Source of the DNA: Desulfobulbaceae bacterium
Lineage (GTDB): Bacteria; Desulfobacterota; Desulfobulbia; Desulfobulbales; SURF-16
Direction: 5' to 3'
DNA: 64,000 bases
NCBI GenBank assembly: GCA_002868945.1
Contig: PKTX01000047.1
Span: 1-64,000, forward strand
A program made the translations under genes and the position numbers. Numbering within the stretch: the stretch's first letter is position 1; each line of letters begins with the position of its first letter. Positions 48,431 to 57,530 of this stretch are shown piece after piece. The notes beneath the pieces are model-generated. The model searched no databases. It saw only the letters and a program-made list of their open reading frames with translations, and was not told the DNA's origin.

Positions 48431-49744
48431 ATGACCGCTGAAGGACGAAACAAGGGTAAGATTGTCGTTCTGGCCGGCACGGGTATCAACCTGGCCCTTG
48501 GTGTTCTTTACACCTGGAGTATCTTCAAGGGGGCCATAGCTCAATCCATTGAAAGAGGCGGCGCAGGCGCCTTTACCTGGGACCCGGCCAACCTCAATGA
48601 CCCCTATGCGGTCTGCTGTCTGGTCTTTGCCTGCAGCATGATTATTGCCGGCAAGGTGCAGGACGGCCGCGGCCCACGCCTCACCGCCCTTATCGGCGCC
48701 ACCCTTGTCGGCCTTGGCTTTCTGTGGATTTCCCAGAGCAATGCCTACTGGAGTTGGATCCTCGGTTTCGGCGTCTTGGTGGGCATGGGCATTGCCTTCG
48801 GCTATTCGTCGGCCACCCCGCCTGCCCTCAAGTGGTTCCCGGCCAACAGATCCGGGCTGGTGGCCGGCATTGTCGTTTCCGGCTTTGGTCTGGCCTCGGT
48901 CTATATCGCCCCTCTGGCCCAGTATCTCCTGGGCACTTGGGGGCTGAGCAGCACCATGCTTTTTTTTGGCATCGCCTTTTTCCTGGTGGTCAGCCTCTTT
49001 TCCAGGCTCCTGCAAAATCCACCGCCCGGCTTTCGCCCCAAGGGCTTTGTTGAACGCCGCCGCGACAGTCCCGGAAACATCGGGGCTCGTCAGCTTTTTG
49101 AGGACATCAACCTCACTCCGTCCGAAATGATGAAAACAGCTGATTTCTGGAAGGTCTGGCTTCTCTACTTCATCGGCGCCGGTGCCGGCCTCATGGTGAT
49201 CGGCAGTGTCGCCGGCATGGCCAAGAGCAGCATGGGCGGCCAGGCCTTTCTGGTGGTGGCCATCCTGGCCGTGGGCAATGCCGCCGGTCGCATTGTTGCC
49301 GGCCATCTGGCCGATAAAATCGGCAGATGCCGCACCCTGGCCGGTGTCTTTGCCGTGCAGGCCTTGCTGATGTTCGGGGCCATCCCTATTATCGGGGCCC
49401 AGAGCCCCGGCGCCTTGCCTCTGGTGATTCTGACCACGGGAATCGGCTTCAACTACGGCGCCAACCTGGCCCTCTTCCCCATTTTTGCCAAGGATCTCTG
49501 GGGCATGCGCCACTTCGGCGCCAACTACGGCATCCTTTTCACATCCTGGGGAATCGGCGGCTTTTTCATGAGCAAATTTTCCCAGGCCCTGATGGTCTCC
49601 ACCGGCAGCTTCACCTCATCCTTTGCCTTTTCCGGTATTCTGCTGGTGATCGGCGTCGGCTTTATTGTCTTCATGCGGGATCAGAAGGAAACAATCCGCC
49701 GCGCCATTTCCCGCCAGCTGGCCTCGGAGACCGGCAAGGGCTGA
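48431..49744 (+). CDS. OFA-family MFS transporter (oxalate/formate antiporter family)
   Basis: This protein of 437 residues has 12 predicted helices. The OFA signature is clear in INLALGVLYTWSIFKGAI, ATPPALKWFPANRSGLVAGI and GFGLASVYIAPLAQYLL. Members transport oxalate, formate, pyruvate or lactate, so the substrate is probably a small organic acid. It is divergent from putA. A family C element follows the stop by 38 bases. Confidence 0.9.
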   Translation: MTAEGRNKGKIVVLAGTGINLALGVLYTWSIFKGAIAQSIERGGAGAFTWDPANLNDPYAVCCLVFACSMIIAGKVQDGRGPRLTALIGATLVGLGFLWISQSNAYWSWILGFGVLVGMGIAFGYSSATPPALKWFPANRSGLVAGIVVSGFGLASVYIAPLAQYLLGTWGLSSTMLFFGIAFFLVVSLFSRLLQNPPPGFRPKGFVERRRDSPGNIGARQLFEDINLTPSEMMKTADFWKVWLLYFIGAGAGLMVIGSVAGMAKSSMGGQAFLVVAILAVGNAAGRIVAGHLADKIGRCRTLAGVFAVQALLMFGAIPIIGAQSPGALPLVILTTGIGFNYGANLALFPIFAKDLWGMRHFGANYGILFTSWGIGGFFMSKFSQALMVSTGSFTSSFAFSGILLVIGVGFIVFMRDQKETIRRAISRQLASETGKG

Positions 49745-49782
49745 CCAGGCCCTCCGGCCGCTTTTGGCAAACAACCTAGCCA

Positions 49783-50049
49783 GTGTCTCTCCAGAAATAG
49801 GTCATGTCGTTCGAGATCAAGGAGTGCGAGAAAAATAAGCACGCCCTGAAAGAGGTAAGGGAGCCTGCGACACTCCGGGTGCCCTTGGGGTGCAGGCATA
49901 TATGCGATATCGGAGTCTCCACTTCGTTTCGCTTACCTCCGAGCATTATTTTTTTCGCCTGACGAGGTAAGCGAGCTCGCGAGACTCCGGGAGATCGGCC
50001 CGGTAAGCGAGTTTACGAGACTCCGAGAGGGCCCTTTCTGGACAGGCAC
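49783..50049 (-). mobile_element. Family C MITE-like element with near-matching target duplication
   Basis: The termini GTGTCTCTCCAGAAATAGG and CCTTTCTGGACAGGCAC are inverted repeats. Flanks TAGCCA and TAACCA differ by one base. This copy holds four core units: three in one orientation and one inverted, plus the M1 block in reverse. Its right end provides the first base of the stop codon of the next gene. Confidence 0.82.
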
Positions 50050-51344
50050 TAACCAACCCTGACACAGTTCCGGCCCGCCTTTTTGGCCTTATAGAGAATG
50101 GCGTCCGCCGCCTTGATCACCTTATCCGGGGTGTCAAGCCGCTTGGAACTCGAAGCCACGCCGATACTGATGGTAACCCCGACCTTCTTTTTTGCCGGAC
50201 CGCTCTTGCCCCTGTCACTGGCACTTTTTTTCTTCCTGATTGGTGAACGCACCACAAAATCACTGGCCTCGATATTACGCCGAACCTCCTCCAGATAGGG
50301 CTGAGCCTGCTCGGCGGTCCTGCCGGGGAAGACTGCGGTAAACTCCTCACCGCCGTAACGAAAGGTCTTGGCACCACCGCGGATCTTGCTGAACACCCCT
50401 GCCACCATCTTCAGCACATCATCACCGGTCTTATGGCCGTAGGTATCATTAAATTTCTTGAAATGATCGATATCAAGCATGGCAATGGCATAGGTCTTCC
50501 CCAGGTTGAGCATCATCTCATTGAGACTGCGCCGGCCCGGCAGGTTGGTAAGCTCGTCAAAATAGGCCATGGAGAAAGAGGCCTCAATGGTGGTGATGAG
50601 CATGATGACCCCGGCCATGGAAAAGCTGATCATCAGACCGCTGCTGCCATGATCCGCCAGCAGGGCCAGCAACAGGGCCAGCACTCCCCCCATATAGCCG
50701 GTCAGGGCAATATTCAGACTTCGACAGAAACGGTAGAGCAAAACTAAGAGGGCCAGGAGATAGGCGGCCAGAATCACCGGTGAAATCATCGGCAGATCAA
50801 CAAAGGTTCCACCGCTCAAAACGGCGATGATCTCTCGGGCCAGATCGGCATGGCCGGCGGCAACCTGGGGTAGCATCCTGTTGAGCAGTAACCAGGGGGC
50901 AGCATGTTGATACTGGAAGGGAACGCTGATCAGCAGCACCAGGCCGGCCTGCAGAGCAAGCAGAGCCGAGCAGGTAAGGCCGAAGGCGGTAAAGATGCGG
51001 CGTTTGTCATGATAGGAGGCAAAAAGCAGATTGAGAGGCGCCAGAAAAGAGACCAGCCTTACCAGCGGCGTGGCCGGCAAGGCCTCACCATGGTGGGTAA
51101 AGACAACGTAACAGCCGCTCAACACCAGCGCGGCAAAGATAAGACCGGCGTTGTTGTAACGCCACCCCATGACCATCAGCACGGCAAAGAGCAAATAGGG
51201 CAAGGAGGGCAGAATGGTCAGCAGGGCGTGGAGCTCCTCCCTGTTACGCATATAGCTTGACAGGTCGCCCCATTGCCGGATCAGAATCACGGAGAGGACA
51301 AGAAAAACAACAGGGACGGCAAGCTGATAAGTGATGCGCTTCAT
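50049..51344 (-). CDS. Membrane diguanylate cyclase (GGDEF domain)
   Basis: This protein of 431 residues has about seven or eight transmembrane helices in the first 245 residues and a C-terminal GGDEF domain with the active motif FRYGGEEF. It should make c-di-GMP at the membrane. The I-site before it (expected RxxD) reads RGGA, so product feedback is probably lost. Its TAG stop codon begins at the last base of the adjacent family C element. Confidence 0.92.
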   Translation of the reverse strand: MKRITYQLAVPVVFLVLSVILIRQWGDLSSYMRNREELHALLTILPSLPYLLFAVLMVMGWRYNNAGLIFAALVLSGCYVVFTHHGEALPATPLVRLVSFLAPLNLLFASYHDKRRIFTAFGLTCSALLALQAGLVLLISVPFQYQHAAPWLLLNRMLPQVAAGHADLAREIIAVLSGGTFVDLPMISPVILAAYLLALLVLLYRFCRSLNIALTGYMGGVLALLLALLADHGSSGLMISFSMAGVIMLITTIEASFSMAYFDELTNLPGRRSLNEMMLNLGKTYAIAMLDIDHFKKFNDTYGHKTGDDVLKMVAGVFSKIRGGAKTFRYGGEEFTAVFPGRTAEQAQPYLEEVRRNIEASDFVVRSPIRKKKSASDRGKSGPAKKKVGVTISIGVASSSKRLDTPDKVIKAADAILYKAKKAGRNCVRVG

Positions 51345-51404
51345 AAACTATGGCGACAAGTGGTGAAGGGTCTGAACGGTCTCATTGCCGCGCAGCATAC
51401 CACA

Positions 51405-51545
51405 GGGTATCTTGAATAATTAAATATTTTGTACGAGTTCAAGAAACATGGAAAATAAAAGTTACATCATGTCGGACACATGTGAGGATTTTTATTTTCG
51501 TGGCGCCGAAAAAATCGGCCAATACAGCAATTATTCAAGTTGGCG
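51405..51545 (-). repeat. Family B MITE-like element, short copy
   Basis: GGGTATCTTGAATAATTAAA at the left and CAATTATTCAAGTTGGC at the right mark the family B ends. In reverse orientation the middle follows copy 29024: GTTCAAGAAACATGG, AATAAAA, TGTGAGGATTTTTATTTTCG and CGCCGAAAAAATCG, while the M1 block is missing. A 63-codon open frame starts inside it (51448) and is probably not a gene. Confidence 0.75.
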
Positions 51546-51706
51546 CTCAGCATGGCAACAGGGCTATATGGCAAAAAAAATTCCCGGGCCCGCCGCGGCC
51601 GCGATCAACGATTCAGTGAAGATTTTTCAGCACGCGTGACAATGGCCGGCAGCACCTCCCAGAAAAAGGGTTACAAGCAGGCAGAGTGCTGCTAGTTTAG
51701 GGCTAA

Positions 51707-51949
51707 CAGCCCGTTAAAAAACTCCTGCGCTCGAAGGCCTCTCTTCGTTCGCTATCTGCTGATGCGTCGTCAAAATTCGGCTTAAGTTAAGCGAGTGGAG
51801 CGAGACTCCGAAATGCTCCTAAAGCACATGTAAACCGCACCCCAAGGGTACTCGGAGAGTCGCAGGCTCCCTTACCTCCTGCGGGCGCGCATTTTTTTGC
51901 CTCATTTTTCCCAGCCTCAGCTGCGCTCGCTACCTTTTTCAACGGGCTG
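51707..51949 (+). mobile_element. Family A MITE-like element with CTAA target duplication
   Basis: The ends CAGCCCGTTAAAAAA and TTTTTCAACGGGCTG are inverted repeats with CTAA directly repeated on both sides. It contains two core units, one within M1. It ends about 65 bases before the M48 protease gene and so occupies its promoter region. Confidence 0.88.
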
Positions 51950-52013
51950 CTAATATGCACAATGCGAATTTTCAAGCCGACTTTCTTCGACCACTTCTGC
52001 CGCCCATGCAACC

Positions 52014-53249
52014 ATGACCAGCTCCACCATTCTTTTTGTCATAATTTTTATCGTTCTTGCCGACTATCTCCTGGAGAGGCTTCTTGCCTTTGTCAATTGC
52101 CGAAATATCTCAACGGATCTGCCGGCTGCCCTGCAGGGCATATACAGCCCGGAAAAGTACCGGCTGTCGCAGGAGTATCAGCGGGCAAATTGCCGTTTTG
52201 ACCTTGTTGCCTCGACCTTTACGGTTGTCGTTTTGCTGGCCCTGCTGCTGAGCGGTGGGTTTGCCGTGCTTGATGCCGCAGCGCGAGGCATGGTCAATGG
52301 GGAACTGCCGGTGGCGTTGCTCTTTTTCGGCCTGCTTTTTGTGGGCGCGGATCTGCTCTTCCTCCCCTTTGCCCTTTATCGCACCTTTGTCATTGAGGAG
52401 CGTTTTGCCTTTAACAAGACGACCTTGGCCACCTTTCTCACCGACAAGCTCAAGGGCTGGTTTCTTACCATTGCCTTGGCCGGCCCCCTGCTGGCTGCCG
52501 TTATCTGGTTCTACCAGGTCACCCAGAGTCTCTTCTGGATCTATGCCTGGCTGCTGATGGGTGGATTCATGATCTTTATGACCATGTTCTACTCCAGCCT
52601 CATTGTGCCGCTCTTCAACAAGCAGACGCCGCTGCCCGAAGGCGAGCTGCGGCGCGCCATTGAGGCCTTCAGCCGCCGAGCCGCTTTCCAGCTCGACAAC
52701 ATCTTCGTCATTGACGGCTCCCGCCGCTCCACCAAGGCTAATGCCTATTTTTCAGGCCTGGGCGCCAAAAAGCGCATCGTCCTCTACGACACCCTGATAG
52801 ATGATCTGCAGATCGAGGAGCTGGTGGCGGTACTGGCCCACGAAATCGGCCACTACCAAAAGAAACACAGCCGCCAGGGCATTATCATCGGTCTCGGCCA
52901 GACCGGTATCATGCTCTACATCCTGTCACTCTTTATTGCCAACCCCCTTCTCTCACACGCCCTGGGGGCCTCCAGCCACAGCTTCCATCTTGCCCTGGTC
53001 AGCTTTGCCATTCTCTACGCGCCGCTTTCCACCTGCATGGGCGTGGCGACAAACAGCCTGTCGCGCGCCAATGAGTATGAGGCGGACCGCTTTGCCGCAG
53101 CCCACGGCCATGCCGCCCCCCTGGCCGCTGCCTTGAAAAAACTCTCCACCCGTAACCTGAGCAACCTCACCCCCCACCCCGCCTATGTCTTTTTCCACTA
53201 CTCCCACCCGCCCCTGCTCGACAGGCTGCGGGCCTTGACCGCGACCTGA
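52014..53249 (+). CDS. M48-family membrane metalloprotease (CAAX prenyl protease-like)
   Basis: This protein of 411 residues has about six transmembrane helices and the zinc site HEIGH (AVLAHEIGHYQKKHS) with the third ligand in NEYEADRFA. The overall layout resembles Ste24-type CAAX proteases. Such bacterial enzymes degrade misfolded membrane proteins, a role that is inferred here. The start ATG has a modest upstream site. Confidence 0.92.
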   Translation: MTSSTILFVIIFIVLADYLLERLLAFVNCRNISTDLPAALQGIYSPEKYRLSQEYQRANCRFDLVASTFTVVVLLALLLSGGFAVLDAAARGMVNGELPVALLFFGLLFVGADLLFLPFALYRTFVIEERFAFNKTTLATFLTDKLKGWFLTIALAGPLLAAVIWFYQVTQSLFWIYAWLLMGGFMIFMTMFYSSLIVPLFNKQTPLPEGELRRAIEAFSRRAAFQLDNIFVIDGSRRSTKANAYFSGLGAKKRIVLYDTLIDDLQIEELVAVLAHEIGHYQKKHSRQGIIIGLGQTGIMLYILSLFIANPLLSHALGASSHSFHLALVSFAILYAPLSTCMGVATNSLSRANEYEADRFAAAHGHAAPLAAALKKLSTRNLSNLTPHPAYVFFHYSHPPLLDRLRALTAT

Positions 53250-53258
53250 GGCGACCGG

Positions 53259-54533
53259 TTAATGCACCGAACAGGAGATGCACGGATCATAGGCCCGAAC
53301 CAGCATCTCAGCCAACAGCTCAATCTCCTGATCGGCCGTGCCGCGGGCGGCACATTCGCCGGCCAAGGCCTTGATATCATGATGGATGTTGGCGTGGTTC
53401 TGGCTGGTGGGGATAACGCAGTCCGCCTTGCAGATACGTCCCTGCCCGTCAAACTCCAGGCAGTGGTAGAGGATACCGCGCGGCACCTCCACGGCGCCGA
53501 CGCCGATGCCGGCCCGCGGCTCCACCACCTGCCTGGCCTCCTGCCAGGGCACGGCCAGCAATTCATCGATAAGGCTGATCGACTCCTGCACCACATGGAC
53601 ACACTCCACCAGCTGGGCGACGTTATTCATGTAGGGATTATGACTGAGCGGCGTGAGCCCCAGCTCCTCGGCAACAGCACGTGCGGCAGGATGGAGGGAG
53701 TGAAAGTTGTTGTTGACCCTGGCCAGGGCGCCCACGGCAAAGGATTGCCGTGACAGACGACTCAGCTTGGAGGTGGAGTAGTCGGCCATGTACTCATTGG
53801 TCATGGCCAGATACTCATGCTCTTTTTTACAAACTCCATCGCTTGAGCGCAGGTCTCCACCTATGAAGGGATAGGCACCCTCCTGGTGCAGGGAGACAAA
53901 CTCCGTCTCCCGCTGAAAATCAGGGATGGTGAAGCCGGCAAAGAGGGCGGCGCCGGCGGCCAGGTCGGCCAGGGAGGCCTGGAGGCGCTGTCGCATTCGG
54001 CCAAGGGTATGCCGGTCAGGCAACATGGTAAAGCCGCCCACCACCGTACGGGTGGGATGGAGGCGGCGGCCGCCCACCTCATCACAGAGATCATTGGCCA
54101 GCTGTTTGAGACGCAGGGCCTGCTGCACCACTTCGGGATGACTCTTGGTGAGCGGCAGAACACTCCCCACTCCCAGATAATCGGGGGCGGCGAGAAAATA
54201 GATATGCAGAATATGGCTCTGCAGGGTCTCCATGTGCTTCAAAAGCAAACGCAGCCGATCTGTCTGGCCGGAGGGTCGAAAACCAAAGGCGTTTTCAATG
54301 GTACGAATGGAGGCCAGGGTATGGCCGATGGAGCAGATCCCGCAGATACGTCCGCAGATGTACGGAGCGTTCTCATAGAGCTTGCCCACCAGCATGGCCT
54401 CAAAAAAGCGGGGCGTCTCCACCACCTCCCAGGAGGCCTCCTTGACCAGGCCGTCCACAATGGAGATTTTGATATTGCCATGGCCCTCCACCCGGGTGAG
54501 ATGTCTGACATCCACCTGGCACGATATCTTCAT
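53259..54533 (-). CDS. NiFe hydrogenase large subunit (group 3-type, alpha) without C-terminal peptide
   Basis: This catalytic subunit has 424 residues and contains L1 RICGICSIGH and L2 DPCISCSVH, which supply the four Ni-Fe cysteines. The protein ends exactly at the histidine of L2, the normal cleavage point, so no C-terminal extension remains for a maturation endopeptidase. With the other three genes it forms a sulfhydrogenase-type enzyme (HydA-like), a cytoplasmic NAD(P)-linked hydrogenase. It overlaps the small subunit gene by four bases. Confidence 0.94.
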   Translation of the reverse strand: MKISCQVDVRHLTRVEGHGNIKISIVDGLVKEASWEVVETPRFFEAMLVGKLYENAPYICGRICGICSIGHTLASIRTIENAFGFRPSGQTDRLRLLLKHMETLQSHILHIYFLAAPDYLGVGSVLPLTKSHPEVVQQALRLKQLANDLCDEVGGRRLHPTRTVVGGFTMLPDRHTLGRMRQRLQASLADLAAGAALFAGFTIPDFQRETEFVSLHQEGAYPFIGGDLRSSDGVCKKEHEYLAMTNEYMADYSTSKLSRLSRQSFAVGALARVNNNFHSLHPAARAVAEELGLTPLSHNPYMNNVAQLVECVHVVQESISLIDELLAVPWQEARQVVEPRAGIGVGAVEVPRGILYHCLEFDGQGRICKADCVIPTSQNHANIHHDIKALAGECAARGTADQEIELLAEMLVRAYDPCISCSVH

Positions 54534-55351
54534 GACCGACCCTCCAGTTCTTGCCGCAGAATATGGGCCTCATCGGCAAAACCGCCAAAACATTCGAGAC
54601 GATCAAGCAGACGTTCCAGGGATATCTGTTTCCTGACAACGATATCCCTGAGCTCGGCCATATTGGCGGCCGGCGCCGGCCCGCGACAGCCCCAGCAGCC
54701 CAAACGATTTGAAGGACACCAGGCATCGCAGCCCGCCCGGGTAACCGGCCCGAGGCAAGGTTCACCCAGATCAAAGAGACAGACATTCTCCCTGGCCTTG
54801 CACTCCATACAGATGGGATATTGGGGGTGATGCACCGGCTTGCCGAGAACCAGATTCGTGACAATGCGCTCCACCTCCTCCTTTTTAACAGGGCAGCCGA
54901 ATATCTCCAGATCAACACGGATAACATCGGCAAGGGGCCGGGCCGCCTGGCTGCTGATGGCATAGTCGCCATAGACCTCCCGGACCACCCAGTCAAGGTC
55001 GTTAAAACGGTTTTTGAGCTGGTTGACCCCGCCGAAACAGGCGCAGCTGCCCAGGGCCACCACCAGCTCGGCATTATCACGAATCGTGCGGAGGCGCTCC
55101 TCCTCATCCGTCCTGGTCACCGATCCCTCCACAAAGGCGATCTGGTAGTGATCACTCTTTTCCGTCATGGCCTCGCGAAAATTGACGATCTCCACCAGGT
55201 CGAGAAAGTCGAGCAAACCAGCCTCGTTATTGAAAAGCTGCAGCTGGCAGCCCTCACAGGAGGAGAGCTCAAAAAAGGCAACAGGAGGCCGGGGCACGGC
55301 CACGCCCAGGTATGTCCGTTCGTCATCCTTCATTTTCGTTTCATCCCTCAT
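54530..55351 (-). CDS. NiFe hydrogenase small subunit (delta)
   Basis: This protein of 273 residues carries the proximal cluster motif SSCEGCQLQLFNNE, a GSCACFGG block, and later cysteines (CMECKARENVCLFDLGEPC, GCDAWCPSNRLGCWGCRGP) that hold three [4Fe-4S] clusters. It passes electrons from the Ni-Fe site to the HydG/HydB subunits. No twin-arginine signal is present, fitting a cytoplasmic enzyme. An upstream AGGG site lies at a good distance from the ATG. Confidence 0.93.
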   Translation of the reverse strand: MRDETKMKDDERTYLGVAVPRPPVAFFELSSCEGCQLQLFNNEAGLLDFLDLVEIVNFREAMTEKSDHYQIAFVEGSVTRTDEEERLRTIRDNAELVVALGSCACFGGVNQLKNRFNDLDWVVREVYGDYAISSQAARPLADVIRVDLEIFGCPVKKEEVERIVTNLVLGKPVHHPQYPICMECKARENVCLFDLGEPCLGPVTRAGCDAWCPSNRLGCWGCRGPAPAANMAELRDIVVRKQISLERLLDRLECFGGFADEAHILRQELEGRS

Positions 55352-55431
55352 GCACCCTCATGTCTGTTTATAAATGAGGCATCTTTCCTGTGACGCAGAA
55401 ATCGGCAAAGAGGACCATTTAAAAACTGGCA

Positions 55432-56316
55432 TCAGATAGCCTCCTTAAGGTTAAGTATCGACCAGTAGTCAAAAACAGGGCCGTCCAGACAGGTATAGGT
55501 GGAACCGACATTACAGCGGCAACACTTGCCCCGCCCGCAATGCATGCGGCGCTCCAGGGAGACAAAGATCTTCTCCATGGTCAGACCCGCCTCAAGGAGC
55601 ATATCGCAGACAAAGGTGAACATCACCGGTGGTCCGCAGACAATGGCGTTGGTCCGGGCCAGGCGGGCCGGATCGCCCTGGGCCAGGCGCCGGCTGAGGA
55701 TATCGGTGATCAACCCCACCGGACCCTGCCAGCCCTCTTCCGCCTCATCGACAATCACATCCAGACCGATATCAAACTGGCGCCACAGGGCATGCTCATA
55801 GCCGAAAAGCAGCTCGGACGGCCTCTTGGCCCCGTAAATCACATCCACTCTCTGGTAACGGCTTCTATTTTCCAGGACGCTGAGCAGGGGGGCGCGCAGC
55901 GGCACAATACCGAGACCGCCGGCAATGAGCAGGAGATCCTGGCCCGTCATATCCTGCACCGGAAAGCTGGTACCAAAGGGGCCGCTGACAGCCACCATCA
56001 CGCCGCGCTTCAGACGGCTCAAGAAAGAGGTCAAGGCACCCACGGCCCGAATACACAGTTCAATATCACCATGCCTGCTCGGTGAGGATGAGATGGAAAA
56101 GGGCGCCTCGCCAATACCCGGCACCTCCAGCATGACAAACTGTCCCGGTCGAAATTGGAAATCACGGCGGGCCACGGGATCGGCAATCTGGATCTGATAA
56201 AGCCTTTCGGCGCTGGTCAGGGAATAGACGTTGGTGATCTCGGCCCGGTGGCGCCACGCCTCAGCCTTGCCGAGACAGGGCCCACCGGCCTGATCACGTT
56301 CAACCGGTACGCTCAT
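55432..56316 (-). CDS. Hydrogenase gamma subunit, FAD/NAD(P)-binding (HydG-like)
   Basis: This ferredoxin-NADP reductase-like protein of 294 residues has a flavin site (FRPGQFVMLEVPG, EAPFSIS), a NAD(P) site (AGGLGIVPLR) and a C-terminal [2Fe-2S] motif (MHCGRGKCCRCNVGSTYTC). It links hydrogenase electrons to NAD(P). I start at the ATG with a GGAGGTGG site; it overlaps the beta gene by 17 bases. It resembles the anaerobic sulfite reductase B subunit. Confidence 0.92.
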   Translation of the reverse strand: MSVPVERDQAGGPCLGKAEAWRHRAEITNVYSLTSAERLYQIQIADPVARRDFQFRPGQFVMLEVPGIGEAPFSISSSPSRHGDIELCIRAVGALTSFLSRLKRGVMVAVSGPFGTSFPVQDMTGQDLLLIAGGLGIVPLRAPLLSVLENRSRYQRVDVIYGAKRPSELLFGYEHALWRQFDIGLDVIVDEAEEGWQGPVGLITDILSRRLAQGDPARLARTNAIVCGPPVMFTFVCDMLLEAGLTMEKIFVSLERRMHCGRGKCCRCNVGSTYTCLDGPVFDYWSILNLKEAI

Positions 56317-57355
56317 CTTCCACCTCCCCTTGGCGAACCGAGGCAATCACCGCCGGCACCGTGATGTCGGCCAGGCAGTTGGTGCCGCAACGGCCGCAGC
56401 CGACGCAGAGCGCCTCCTCAAAGGCCTCCACAAAACCGCGATGCTTGTGATAATAACGATACTTGAGGCGCGTGCGGCTTTCCGGCCGAAAATTATGACC
56501 GCCGGCCACCTGGGCAAAATCGAGCAGATTGCAGGAATAGAGCTGCCTGATCTTGGCGGCACCGCTCAGATCCATATCCACCTGCTCCTCAATACCGTAG
56601 CAGTAACAGGTGGGGCAGACCTGGGCACAGGTTCCGCAGGAAAGACATCGCTCGCCCCAGACCTTCCAGACGGAGGAGTCAAACTCCAGGTCAAGGATCT
56701 TGGTCAGATCAGCGGTCTCCACCCTTGTGGTAAAGAGAGACTGCCGCTCATTTGCCAGGGCCTCGAAGTGCCTGAGCTCCTGGGGCCGCGGCTCTCGGAC
56801 ATGAAGATTTTCCAGAATATGAAAGGCGCGGCTCGTCATGATCTCGACAAAATAGTCATCACCCATGGGTGTCAGAAAAAGATCGCAACCATGTCTGACA
56901 TAATCCGCCCCCATGGAGCGGCAGAAACAGGCAGGCGTCGGTTGACAGGCATGGCCGATAATAAACATCTGGCGACGCCTGAACTGGTAGGCGAGATCCG
57001 GATAGGGCGCGGCCGTCAACACCTTGTCCAGCTTGTTCAAGGCATTGATATCGCAGGCATGCATCCCGAAAAGCACCAGCGCCGGGTCGGGAGGGGTGTT
57101 CTCTTCCTGCCAGGTCTGCCCGTGCACGGTAAAGGCGCAGGTCTGCTCCCTATAGGGTAAAAAATAATTCTTGGGCGAATGGATGGTCTGATCAAAATCA
57201 AGACAGAGCTCGGCAAAATCCGTGACCATGGCAAAATCATAGAGGGTTTTGCCGTCCGCGGCCCGGGCCGCGGTCACCGGCCCGACAATGGGGTTGACCG
57301 CCATGATGTCAAAAAGAAGGGCCAGGTCCCGGCCTGGAAACACCCTGAAAATCAT
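56300..57355 (-). CDS. Hydrogenase beta subunit, iron-sulfur protein (HydB/AsrA-like)
   Basis: This protein of 351 residues has two C-terminal [4Fe-4S] motifs, CLSCGTCAQVCPTCYCY and CVGCGRCGTNCLADI, and an N-terminal domain with FGMHACDINALNKLDKV, similar to the AsrA/HydB family. It transfers electrons between the hydrogenase small subunit and the flavin subunit. It is the first gene of the hydrogenase operon; hyp maturation genes are not in the window. Confidence 0.92.
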   Translation of the reverse strand: MIFRVFPGRDLALLFDIMAVNPIVGPVTAARAADGKTLYDFAMVTDFAELCLDFDQTIHSPKNYFLPYREQTCAFTVHGQTWQEENTPPDPALVLFGMHACDINALNKLDKVLTAAPYPDLAYQFRRRQMFIIGHACQPTPACFCRSMGADYVRHGCDLFLTPMGDDYFVEIMTSRAFHILENLHVREPRPQELRHFEALANERQSLFTTRVETADLTKILDLEFDSSVWKVWGERCLSCGTCAQVCPTCYCYGIEEQVDMDLSGAAKIRQLYSCNLLDFAQVAGGHNFRPESRTRLKYRYYHKHRGFVEAFEEALCVGCGRCGTNCLADITVPAVIASVRQGEVEDERTG

Positions 57356-57530
57356 GAGTCGTGCCTCTTTGGTGGAAGGATGTCACCCTGCAGCCAACAT
57401 TTCCCCGCAGGCACTCTGCGATGCGGGTGGCGCACTCCTTTAAGCATGCTTCGCCGAGCGGCACGGGTCAAGGCTAAAAGCTCTTTCAGGACTGAACATT
57501 AGGAAGGCACGGAGAGGAAAACCAGCACAG

